Shown here: positions 25,553-33,420 of the stretch, one piece after another
Layout of the letters: every line of letters starts with the position of its first letter
Position numbering within the stretch: position 1 is the stretch's first letter
Source: Bacteroidales bacterium
GTDB lineage: Bacteria; Bacteroidota; Bacteroidia; Bacteroidales; Muribaculaceae
DNA length: 41,577 nucleotides
Direction of reading: 5' to 3'
NCBI GenBank assembly: GCA_021205635.1
Contig: JAJPXC010000168.1
Coordinates: 1-41,577 of the forward strand
Notes under the pieces: generated by a model
What the model saw: only the letters and a program-made list of their open reading frames with translations
Told to the model about the DNA's origin: nothing
Database searches by the model: none
Made by a program: the position numbers and the translations under genes

Positions 25553-26003
25553 CACCCGAAAAAGGAGCGTAATCTACCTCCTGATTGACATTGTGGGATC
25601 CGATTTACTTGAAGAGTAACGGTCACCAATTGGTCAACAAGAAAAAGGTGCGTTACAACTCTCTATTAATCAGCCGCTTACAAGCGAAGGTTCAAAATCC
25701 TCCGGCTCCACCGAGGCGGCTTGATTGACAGGCCAAAACAACGATTGCTCATGGATTGGAGACCCGCTGTGGCTCCATTTGTGGGTAATTTTGTAAAAAC
25801 ACATCAAACACTTACAAAAAACAAACAAACAAACTTCTTAAAAAAAATTAAAACACATATAAACACCCCCCCTACTAACTTACAAAATCCCTCTCCCGTT
25901 TCCCCCTCTCCCCTGAGGACTCCCTCTCTCCCTTGTTGTAGGCCCGCATTAAGGCCCCATAGCTTACGCAAAAACTCACATCAATTAACTAATTCATATA
26001 TCT

Positions 26004-26195
26004 ATGAAGAAAACATTACATCTACTAACCTTACTGCTCTTGACGCTCCTCCCCGTTGGAGCCAAGGCGGCAACCACCACCGATTTCGTTGTCGATGGTG
26101 TTACTTATCAATATTATTACAACAAACCATTGTTTGGTTCGGCCACCGAGTATGTGTGGGTTCCTTCCCAAGCTGGATATTCCACTACTCTGTGA
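26004..26195 (+). pseudogene. Signal-peptide fragment of an interrupted BspA-like protein
   Basis: A 63-residue frame begins MKKTLHLLTLLLLTLLPVGA, a textbook signal peptide cleaved after AKA, followed by DFVVDGVTYQYYY and EYVWVPSQAGYSTTL, the usual N-terminal opening of Bacteroidales BspA-like proteins. It ends at TGA (26193-26195). The leucine-rich-repeat body continues in exactly the same frame from 26196 with no further stop for 4 kb. The two are therefore parts of one gene split either by a nonsense change or by a pair of compensating frameshifts. The protein alone has no visible function. Confidence 0.7.
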
Positions 26196-26243
26196 AGAAT
26201 AACCAGTATTAACACTAACACTACGCTTACTGGCGAAATCGAG

Positions 26244-29200
26244 GTGAAAAGCCAAGTGGAGTACAACGGCAAGACCTGGGACGTTACAAAGATTGATGCT
26301 TATGCGTTCGGCGGGTGTGTCAATATCACCAAGATTACCCTCCCAGCCTCAATCACCGATATCACCACCAAAAGTATCTCCGGTGGACTGATTATGGATG
26401 AACTGGACAACGCGCTGTATTCAATTAAGGGCTCAGGCTTGTTCATGGGTTGTACCAGCTTGAAAGAGGCCGTTATTAACTGTAACGTAACCACTTTAGG
26501 TGGTGGTTCTTTCGTTGGTTGTACGGCACTTACTAATGTTACCCTTCCTGCCTCTCTTACAACAATTGATTTTGGTGAATTCTGCGAGTGCCCCAGTCTT
26601 ACGTCAATTGATAACCTCGCTCAGTTGACCAACCTTACCACTTTGGGTCACTATTCTTTCTACCAACACACCACCCCCAATACTAAGCTTAAAACGTTGA
26701 ACTTTCCGGGAAACACCGTTACTGACATGGGCTATGGCGTGTTTCGCAACTGCCAAGGTTTGACTACTATTACTGGCTTGGAGAATGTATGCAACTTTAA
26801 CACTTATTCTTATTTGCTGAGTGGTTATCAGTTCTCCAACTGCTATGCCTTGAAAGAGTTGAAGTTTACCAATCGCTCCTTGACCTCGATTCCTACTTTC
26901 TGTTTCTCCAACTGCCAGAACCTCACTTCGCTCACTCTCCCCAACTCGGTTACTTCGGTGAATACCTATGGGTTCAATGCAACTTGGCGACTTCGTCATA
27001 TCACTTGGCTGGATGCCAACGGCAATTCGTTGAACGACGAGGAGGATCTGTTTTATATTCCATCCACTTGGACCAAAGCAACTGATTATGTATGTCGTAG
27101 TATGGGCTCCAACTCCACTGGTGTGCGTCTTTACGTGCCCTCCAACTTCTCTTCGGCCTCTGAATATGCTTTTGCGAATGTGAAGTGGATTGATGGTTCC
27201 ATTAGTGAGGCCACTACTCCTCCTTCAATTGATGATAATGCATTCTCGACTGTATCCGATGCCAATAAGACCTTGATGTACGTTCCCGAGGGAGCCGTTG
27301 AGGCTTATGAAGCGTCTACATGGGCCAATACCTTCCGTTTTGAGGTCAATCCTGAATATCTTGACAAGTCGTGGGCCGATGAGCAGGGAGTGGTGTACTC
27401 GCTTGACCCGCAAACCGCTGAGGCGTGGGTAGAGGTGCAGGGTACTATTACTTACGACGCCAATGGCAAGGTGGACGACATAACCGGCTCGACCACTCTG
27501 GCTCAGAATATCGTAATCCCCTCGACGTTCTCCCACGACAATATCACTTACACCGTTGTCGGCATCAAGGCCATGGCATTTGCTCGCTGCAACACAGTGA
27601 AAAGTGTAACTTTCCCTTCCACTATCCGAGCAATAACTACGGGCATCACTACCGGCGCTAAGCTGTGTGTGAATATTACCGGTGTATCCTCGATGGATAT
27701 TGAGGGCTCGGCAATGTTCCTCGACAACTCATCGATCGAGACCGTCATCTTCCAGGACGAGAACCTCACCACCGTTGGCGGGGGCGCGTTCGCCAACTGC
27801 TCCGCACTGAAATCAGTCACTCTCCCGGCTTCCGTAACCGAGATCGCTCTTGGCCAGTTCGCCCAGTGCAAATCGCTCACCACCGTCAACAATCTCGACA
27901 ATGTGACCACCGTAGGCGACTATGCTTTCTATCACCCTTCCGACAACCAGAACACGGCTCTCGGCTCGATCGCGTTCAACGCTGAGAAGTTGACCCGCCT
28001 TGGCACCTCGGCCTTTTACAACTGCACCAAACTGTCGTCGGTAACTGGTATCGAGAATGTGTCGGATTTCGGCTCGGATGTTACCGTAAGCTCATCGCTG
28101 CTGAAGAACCCCGGTTACGTGTTCGCCAACTGCTACGAACTCAACAACGTGGTGCTCAAGAGCCAGTCGATCACCTCAATTCCCCAGTCGTCGTTCTCGC
28201 AGTGCACCAAGATGACCTCGTTGACGCTGCCGGCCTCGGTAACTTCCTTGAAGGCATCGGCGTTCAACAACTGCTACGTGTTGAAGCACATCACCTGGGT
28301 GGACGCCAACGGCAATTCGGTGAACGATGACGCCGACATGATGTACCTCCCCGAGGGCATCGCCTCGATCGGCTCCAACGCGTTCAAGAACGTGGCTGTA
28401 AACGGCACCAACACTGGCTTGCTGATGTCGTTCCCTGCATCTATCTCGGATTACAACATCCTCACTAGCGCAGGTATCGCCGCTACCGCATTCGCTTACA
28501 CCGATGGTATTACCTCCTACAAGTTTATCGACGGTTGCGTGTCATACGCTTCCCCCGCTCCCTCGGTAGCATCCACAGCGTTCCCCACCTACGAGGATAG
28601 CGAGAAGGCATTGCTGTACATTCCCGCTGGTTCGCTTTCAAGCTACGAGTCGTCCAACTGGGCCAACGCCTCCCGATTTGAGGAGATTGGCACTGTCGAC
28701 GGTATCAAATATGAGCTCAACTCCACCACCGCCGAGGCATGGGTAGAGGTACAGGGCGAGGCCGAGTATTATACTCTTACGGGTCTTGTCAAGGACTTCA
28801 CCGGCAACCTCGACCTCACGGGCGAGATCGTTATCCCCGAGACGTTCACACTTGGTAATACCACCTACACCGTAGTTGGTATCAAGGCTATGGCCTTCCG
28901 CCAGTGTGACAACATCACCAAGGTGACTTTCCCAAGGACTATCAAGTACATCTCCACCGGCAAGACCACCATCGCCGACATCAAGGGCTCGTCCGACGAG
29001 TTGACCATCGACCAACTGGCCGTGGTTGAGGGCTCGGCAATGTTCTTCAATAACACCGGAGTGAAGGAGGTAGTGTTCCAGGACGCTAACCTTACCACTC
29101 TTGGCAACGGCGCGTTCGCTGGCTGTACCTCGCTGGAAAAAGTCACCCTCCCTGTGTCGTTGACCGAGATCGGCCTTGGCGAGTTCGCCGGCTGCGTGAA

Positions 29201-30221
29201 GCTTTCCACCCTCAACACCGAGGATCTCACCCAGCTCGAGTCGATTGGCGCTTACGCTTTCCACTGCAAGATGAACGAGGGCAACACCGGGTTGAAGTCG
29301 CTCGCCTTCAATAGCGACAATCTGAAGACCATCGGCGTATCGGCTTTCTATGCCAACAACTGGTTGGCATCGATCACCGGCTTGGAGAACGTTGAGGAGA
29401 TTGGCGTGGCTACCGTTAGCGGTGACTACAACTCAGGCTACGTGTTCGCCAACTGCTGGAATCTGAACAACATCTCGCTCCCGTCGTTGACCCAAACGGC
29501 CCTGCCCCAGTACACCTTCTCGATGTGCAATTATTTGACCGACGTTGAAATTCCCGCCACTATCACCGAGATTGGCGAGCGTGCCTTCAACTGCACTTAC
29601 CGTCTTAGCCACATCAAGTGGGTTGACGCTAATGGCGACGATACCACCGATCCTCGCTTCCTGACGTTCCCCGAGGGCTTGACCTACATAGGCAAATACG
29701 CCTTCCACCTCAACGGCAATGGTAACACCCGTGCCCTCAACTTCCCCTCGACCTTGACTCCCAAGATCGCCGCTTCTTCCACCGACGGCATGATGCGCGC
29801 TTCGTCAACCTACGCTATCGATGAATACGCTTTCGACCAAGTGGAGATCGACTCGAGCACCGAGCTGCCCAACCGCTCGTTCTCTACCCTTGCTCCCGCA
29901 ATCGCCGAGACCGCTTTCAAGCAGTACACGGCCGAGAACCGTCGTCCCCTTGACATTCCTAAGGGCTCTTTGAGCAACTACCAAGGCACTGCTTGGGCCA
30001 ACACCTTCTTGCTTGAGGAGTCGACAATGACCGGCGTTGAGAACGTTGTGGCCGAGGCCGACAGCAAGATCGAGATCAAGGACGGCAACGCTATCGCCGA
30101 GGGCAAGCTGAGCGTCTACACCTTCGACGGCCGCTTGGTCGCCACCGGCGAGGGCTCGGTCAAGCTCCCCTCCTATCCCTGCATCGTCACCAACGGCATT
30201 ACCACTATCAAAGTGAAGTAA
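26244..30221 (+). CDS. BspA-family leucine-rich-repeat surface protein (body of an interrupted gene)
   Basis: A 1325-residue frame from GTG 26244. It belongs with the signal peptide at 26004 in the same frame and has none of its own. It consists of three tandem cassettes of roughly 370-430 residues. Each runs from an opening such as YTVVGIKAMAF through BspA-type LRR_5 repeats (AFANCSALKSVTLPASVTEI; AFAGCTSLEKVTLPVSLTEI), an ITWVDANGN or IKWVDANGD block, and an ending such as LYIPAGSLSSYESSNWAN. The second and third cassettes also share AEAWVEVQG at their start. The last about 80 residues (MTGVENVVAEA, then LSVYTFDGRLVATG to TTIKVK) form a sorting-like tail. Such proteins are surface adhesins. 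Cassette one uses noticeably more AT-ending codons than cassettes two and three. Whether it is expressed and exported depends on the upstream stop. Confidence 0.8.
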   Translation: MKSQVEYNGKTWDVTKIDAYAFGGCVNITKITLPASITDITTKSISGGLIMDELDNALYSIKGSGLFMGCTSLKEAVINCNVTTLGGGSFVGCTALTNVTLPASLTTIDFGEFCECPSLTSIDNLAQLTNLTTLGHYSFYQHTTPNTKLKTLNFPGNTVTDMGYGVFRNCQGLTTITGLENVCNFNTYSYLLSGYQFSNCYALKELKFTNRSLTSIPTFCFSNCQNLTSLTLPNSVTSVNTYGFNATWRLRHITWLDANGNSLNDEEDLFYIPSTWTKATDYVCRSMGSNSTGVRLYVPSNFSSASEYAFANVKWIDGSISEATTPPSIDDNAFSTVSDANKTLMYVPEGAVEAYEASTWANTFRFEVNPEYLDKSWADEQGVVYSLDPQTAEAWVEVQGTITYDANGKVDDITGSTTLAQNIVIPSTFSHDNITYTVVGIKAMAFARCNTVKSVTFPSTIRAITTGITTGAKLCVNITGVSSMDIEGSAMFLDNSSIETVIFQDENLTTVGGGAFANCSALKSVTLPASVTEIALGQFAQCKSLTTVNNLDNVTTVGDYAFYHPSDNQNTALGSIAFNAEKLTRLGTSAFYNCTKLSSVTGIENVSDFGSDVTVSSSLLKNPGYVFANCYELNNVVLKSQSITSIPQSSFSQCTKMTSLTLPASVTSLKASAFNNCYVLKHITWVDANGNSVNDDADMMYLPEGIASIGSNAFKNVAVNGTNTGLLMSFPASISDYNILTSAGIAATAFAYTDGITSYKFIDGCVSYASPAPSVASTAFPTYEDSEKALLYIPAGSLSSYESSNWANASRFEEIGTVDGIKYELNSTTAEAWVEVQGEAEYYTLTGLVKDFTGNLDLTGEIVIPETFTLGNTTYTVVGIKAMAFRQCDNITKVTFPRTIKYISTGKTTIADIKGSSDELTIDQLAVVEGSAMFFNNTGVKEVVFQDANLTTLGNGAFAGCTSLEKVTLPVSLTEIGLGEFAGCVKLSTLNTEDLTQLESIGAYAFHCKMNEGNTGLKSLAFNSDNLKTIGVSAFYANNWLASITGLENVEEIGVATVSGDYNSGYVFANCWNLNNISLPSLTQTALPQYTFSMCNYLTDVEIPATITEIGERAFNCTYRLSHIKWVDANGDDTTDPRFLTFPEGLTYIGKYAFHLNGNGNTRALNFPSTLTPKIAASSTDGMMRASSTYAIDEYAFDQVEIDSSTELPNRSFSTLAPAIAETAFKQYTAENRRPLDIPKGSLSNYQGTAWANTFLLEESTMTGVENVVAEADSKIEIKDGNAIAEGKLSVYTFDGRLVATGEGSVKLPSYPCIVTNGITTIKVK

Positions 30222-30244
30222 TCGGCCCTACATATTTTAAGATT

Positions 30245-30275
30245 AGGCCCGGGAATCCCTTCTCGGGCCTTTCTT
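30245..30275 (+). terminator. Terminator of the BspA-like gene
   Basis: AGGCCCG (30245-30251) pairs with CGGGCCT (30264-30270), followed by TTCTT. It begins 24 bases after the stop codon at 30221. Confidence 0.75.
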
Positions 30276-30341
30276 GTGCCTTCTTCATTCCTAATGCTCG
30301 TTGGTAACAGTGCAAAAGTGTCGACTAGCTTTCGATTTTGA

Positions 30342-30364
30342 TAATTTAGAACTATTCTAAATTA
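30342..30364. repeat. Perfect 10-bp inverted repeat upstream of dnaA
   Basis: TAATTTAGAA and TTCTAAATTA are exact reverse complements around a CTA centre. It is too AT-rich to be a strong terminator. It is better explained as a binding site for a dimeric regulator, or by chance in AT-rich DNA. Confidence 0.5.
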
Positions 30365-30697
30365 GTGAAGAAATTTAGAGGATTGGGGTCGTGTGATGTT
30401 ATTTGCCCTAATTCTAAGCGTTATAGAGGAGAAAAAGGAGGTGAAAAAAAGGTGTTACGGTGAGGTTACACCTACTAAAGGGCTGAAAACAGCGGTGTTT
30501 AACAGAATTTTATGGGGGTTGTGCCACAACGTTTTCCTAGGTTGTTGTAAATAGTTGGGTTTCAGGATAGTTGCGCAAAGTTTATATTTTCCAAATAAAA
30601 AATGCGTTGTGTGGGAAGAATTTTTTTCGGAATTTTGTGATGCGAAAAAGCCAACAGTATATAAGCTGACAGCCCAACACATCCGCAAAATTAATCA

Positions 30698-32083
30698 ATG
30701 GAAGTAAATCATCAAAACGGATGGGAGCAGTGTCTCGCGATAATACGAGATAACATCTCCCCAGAGCAGTACGACGCTTGGTTCAAGCCCGTGACCGCCC
30801 TTAGCTTTAAGGACGGGGCCTTGACCGTGCGTGTGCCGTCGCCTTACTTCCTTGAGCATCTCGAGGCGCATTATCTGCATATAATGGTGCCGGCGTTGCG
30901 GCGAGTGTTTGGGGCCGATGTGAAACTTTTCTACAGCTACGACCAGGTCAACCACGAGCCCGACACCAAGGTTACGCTCGGCGGCGCTATGCCATCCACG
31001 GCCATCCCGGTTACTCCTCCCCCCGCTGCCAATCCCTTCAAGCCGCAGGTTGAGGAGGTGATCGACTCGCAGTTGAATCCCCGTTACACATTCGAGACCT
31101 ACTGCCTGAGCCACAGCAACCAGATTGCCCGCTCGATCGGTGAAGCTATCGCCAACGACTCCAAAATGAAGACGTTCAACCCGTTGGTAATCTTCGGTCC
31201 CACGGGTGTGGGCAAGACGCACCTGATTCAGGCTATCGGCATTCGCATCAAGGAGCGCAATCCACGCGCCCGGGTGTTATACGTCACAGCTCGCCTCTTT
31301 GAGAGCCAGTACACGGCCGCCGTGCGCCAAAACCGCATCAACGACTTCATCAACTTCTATCAGAGCATTGATACCCTGATACTCGACGATATCCAGGACT
31401 TGATCGGTAACAAGCCCGGCACTCAGAACACGTTCTTCCATATCTTCAACCACCTGCATCAGAACTCGCGGCAGATTATCCTGTCGTCCGACGTTTGCCC
31501 GTCACATATGGAAGGGATGGAAGAACGCTTGTTGTCGCGCTTCAAGTGGGGCATGATCGCCGAATTGGAGCGCCCCGACCTCGCATTGCGTAAGGACGTG
31601 CTTATCCAGAAGGCTCAGCAGGATGGCCTGCAGATTCCCGACGAGGTGCTGGATTATATAGCCACGAAGGTTACCGACTCGGTGCGTGAATTGGAGGGTA
31701 TCGTCGTGTCGCTGATGGCCCATGCCACTGTGTTGGGATGCGAGGTGACGCTCGACTTGGCCCGTGCCGTGCTCGCCAACGCTGTAAAAATAAACAAGCC
31801 GGTTATCAACTTCGAGATGGTCACCGAGCAGGTGTGCTCCCACTTCAAGGTGGATGTCGACCAGATTTTCACATCGTCGCGCAAGCGTGAGATCTCCGAC
31901 GCCCGCCAGGTGGTGATGTATTTGGCCAAGAAGTGGATGAAGATGCCTCTGACGGCTATCGGCACTCGCCTGTCGCGCGGCCATGCCACTGTGCTCCACG
32001 GCTGCAAGAACATCGAGGACCGCCTGATGGTGGAGAAACCCCTCCAAGAAGCCATCGCCGAAATCGAAAAACATTTGGCTTAA
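30698..32083 (+). CDS. dnaA: Chromosomal replication initiator DnaA
   Basis: A 461-residue AAA+ ATPase that opens the replication origin. Domain I (1-80) contains WEQCLAIIRDNISPEQYDAWF. A proline-rich linker (about 95-125) follows, then the AAA+ domain starting NPRYTFETYCLSHSNQIA with Walker A GPTGVGKTH (167-175), Walker B TLILDDIQ and the arginine-finger region ERLLSRFKWG. Domain IV ends with the DnaA signature RGHATVLHGCKNI that contacts DnaA boxes. Length is normal for Bacteroidetes. It stands as a single gene with a terminator downstream. Confidence 0.98.
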   Translation: MEVNHQNGWEQCLAIIRDNISPEQYDAWFKPVTALSFKDGALTVRVPSPYFLEHLEAHYLHIMVPALRRVFGADVKLFYSYDQVNHEPDTKVTLGGAMPSTAIPVTPPPAANPFKPQVEEVIDSQLNPRYTFETYCLSHSNQIARSIGEAIANDSKMKTFNPLVIFGPTGVGKTHLIQAIGIRIKERNPRARVLYVTARLFESQYTAAVRQNRINDFINFYQSIDTLILDDIQDLIGNKPGTQNTFFHIFNHLHQNSRQIILSSDVCPSHMEGMEERLLSRFKWGMIAELERPDLALRKDVLIQKAQQDGLQIPDEVLDYIATKVTDSVRELEGIVVSLMAHATVLGCEVTLDLARAVLANAVKINKPVINFEMVTEQVCSHFKVDVDQIFTSSRKREISDARQVVMYLAKKWMKMPLTAIGTRLSRGHATVLHGCKNIEDRLMVEKPLQEAIAEIEKHLA

Positions 32084-32088
32084 AGATA

Positions 32089-32197
32089 AAAGTTGAAAGT
32101 TGAAAGTTGAAAGTTAATACCTCTTTTAATGGGTCTTCACCTCATTCGCAAGTAAAAAACTATTAACTTTAAACCTTAAACTTTAAACTTTAAACCT
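32089..32197. repeat. Inverted arrays of a 7-bp repeat downstream of dnaA
   Basis: Four consecutive heptamers (AAAGTTG three times, then AAAGTTA) at 32089-32116 face five related heptamers on the opposite strand (TTAACTT, TAAACCT, TAAACTT, TAAACTT, TAAACCT) at 32163-32197. The arms can pair (for example AAAGTTAATA with TATTAACTTT) to form a long AT-rich hairpin. Confidence 0.8.
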
Positions 32198-32242
32198 TTT
32201 CGCAACGCGAATTGAACGTTCATCATTCAATATATAGAGAAG

Positions 32243-32281
32243 CGGGGCGTGACCTGGGTAGGCCGCGCCCCGTGATTTTTT
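32243..32281 (+). terminator. Terminator hairpin between dnaA and the glutaminase-like gene
   Basis: CGGGGCG (32243-32249) pairs with CGCCCCG (32266-32272), followed within a few bases by six T residues (32276-32281) on the plus strand. It would stop dnaA transcription and lies just beyond the stop of the convergent glutaminase-like gene. Confidence 0.75.
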
Positions 32282-32301
32282 GGGATGACGGAGATATTGT
32301 G

Positions 32302-33234
32302 TTATTTGTCCTTGTCAATTTTTACATGGGCCGAGGCAAACACGCTAATCTGAAGCCTGTTGACGATGTACTTCAGAGCCTGCGCACCCTTGAGGGTGAA
32401 GCCTGTGGGCGAGAGGCCGGGAGCGTAAGCGGCGATGCCGAATACACCGGGCACAACGCCGATGATGCCGCCACCGAAACCAGTCTTGACAGGCAGGCCA
32501 GTGGCTACCAGCCAGGGCTTGTTGCTCTTGTGGGGACCGTGGCCAGCGAGGGAGCCTACGATGTTCTGCGACAGAGCGCCGTCGTAAACAATCTTGCCGG
32601 TCAACGGGTTAACACCGTCGGCGGCGATAGTGGCGCCCATGATGGCGAGCTGACGCGCTGTTACCTTCATGGCCAGCTGACGTGTCCACAAGTCTACGGC
32701 CAGTCCTGCGTCGTCGAAGAGGTAATAGCCAGCCTTGGCGATCTTGTCGATGACGCCCACCTTCTCGTTATCCTCGGTGAGGCGTTTGTAGAGGGTGTCG
32801 TCCAATTCGGGAGCCGAGCCCATAAGGTCGATCATATTGTTCTCAAGAAGGTTCCACTTCGACACGGCGTCGCCTGTGGGTTGCACGGCGCTGGTGGCGC
32901 GAATGCCGTGAGGGCTTAGGCCGATTTCGGGTTTAAGCTCGGGACCATGGCAGCATGTGCACTTGCCGCTACGCTTGATCAGCTCGTCAACGCCATATTG
33001 GCTCAACAACAGCTCGATCATAGGCACCTTGGCGATGTTGGCCAAGGCGAATTTCTTATCGGCGTCGGCCTTGGTGATCTCGGTGCCGTCGGTCAAAACG
33101 ACCGCGATACCAAAGTCCTTGGGATCAACCTCGCCCAAGCGGGGGTCGATCTCACCTACATGTTCACTTTTGAATTTCTCATAAGCCTCGTCGACAGCAG
33201 CCTTGAGGTCGGAAATTGGGATGATGCGTTCCAT
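32302..33234 (-). CDS. Glutaminase-family (GlsA-like) protein lacking the catalytic serine
   Basis: A 310-residue cytoplasmic protein of the beta-lactamase-fold glutaminase family (Glutaminase A, glutamine to glutamate plus ammonia). Homology is plain over the second half: GSAPELDDTLYKRL, LAVDLWTRQLAMKVTARQLAIMGATIA, DGVNPLTGKIV, TGLPVKTGFGGGIIGVVPGVFGIAAYAP. The SxxK catalytic motif (Ser66 and Lys69 in E. coli YbaS) reads ANIAKV here, with Asn66 in place of Ser and Lys69 kept. The substrate-binding NAGAI motif is replaced by IRATSAV, and a CxCCH cluster (Cys92, Cys94, Cys95, His96) is inserted. It is therefore unlikely to be an ordinary glutaminase. It may be a binding or regulatory paralogue or have a changed chemistry. 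Single gene. Confidence 0.75.
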   Translation of the reverse strand: MERIIPISDLKAAVDEAYEKFKSEHVGEIDPRLGEVDPKDFGIAVVLTDGTEITKADADKKFALANIAKVPMIELLLSQYGVDELIKRSGKCTCCHGPELKPEIGLSPHGIRATSAVQPTGDAVSKWNLLENNMIDLMGSAPELDDTLYKRLTEDNEKVGVIDKIAKAGYYLFDDAGLAVDLWTRQLAMKVTARQLAIMGATIAADGVNPLTGKIVYDGALSQNIVGSLAGHGPHKSNKPWLVATGLPVKTGFGGGIIGVVPGVFGIAAYAPGLSPTGFTLKGAQALKYIVNRLQISVFASAHVKIDKDK

Positions 33235-33298
33235 AATGAATTTTAGGGTTTTATGGTTTCTATAGATACTTTTCTATTTATAGATACAACAAGCGAAA

Positions 33299-33330
33299 GC
33301 CGCCCGAGGTTGTCTCCAGGGGCGACTTTT
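33299..33330 (-). terminator. Terminator-like hairpin downstream of the porin gene
   Basis: CGCCCGAG pairs with CTC(cag)GGGCG across 33301-33324 with a small bulge. The plus strand has a T run after it; the minus strand has a weaker T-rich stretch. Position suits the minus-strand porin gene, but it could act both ways. Confidence 0.45.
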
Positions 33331-33333
33331 TAT

Positions 33334-33389
33334 GATAGTTATTAGTTATTAGTTGTTAGTTGTTGGTTGTTAGTTGTTAGCTGTTATTG
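33334..33389. repeat. 7-bp tandem repeat array downstream of the porin gene
   Basis: Eight consecutive heptamers of the type (A/G)TTAGTT run from 33334 to 33389 with one or two changes in some units. An inverted piece, AACTAACAAC, follows at about 33407-33416 and could pair back with GTTGTTAGTT. Confidence 0.8.
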
Positions 33390-33420
33390 GATTTTCTTTC
33401 CCTCTCAACTAACAACTTCT

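Larger units (their letters stand above)
25124..26003. other. Long intergenic region and leader before the BspA-like gene
   Basis: About 880 bases without a convincing gene. It contains a terminator hairpin (25300-25332), a strong promoter (25521-25552), and then about 440 bases of possible leader. The leader has paired segments (ACCAATTGGT; CGCTTACAAGCG), a tRNA-3'-end-like stretch at 25685-25713, and an A-rich then C-rich tract before the ATG at 26004. An open frame from 25721 runs into the signal-peptide fragment in another phase and has no protein-like character before that point. Confidence 0.6.
30222..30697. other. Region between the BspA-like gene and dnaA
   Basis: About 475 bases without a gene, AT-rich from 30330 on. 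It contains a terminator, a perfect 10-bp inverted repeat (30342-30364), a second hairpin AGGTGT/ACACCT (30450-30473), and AT-rich sequence just before dnaA. I found no clear DnaA box (TTATnCACA), so an origin cannot be claimed. The dnaA promoter is not obvious. Confidence 0.6.

Noticed and set aside
30222..30697. Chromosomal origin next to dnaA
   Set aside because: AT-rich but I could not find clear DnaA boxes (TTATnCACA) or iterons, so an origin call is not supported.
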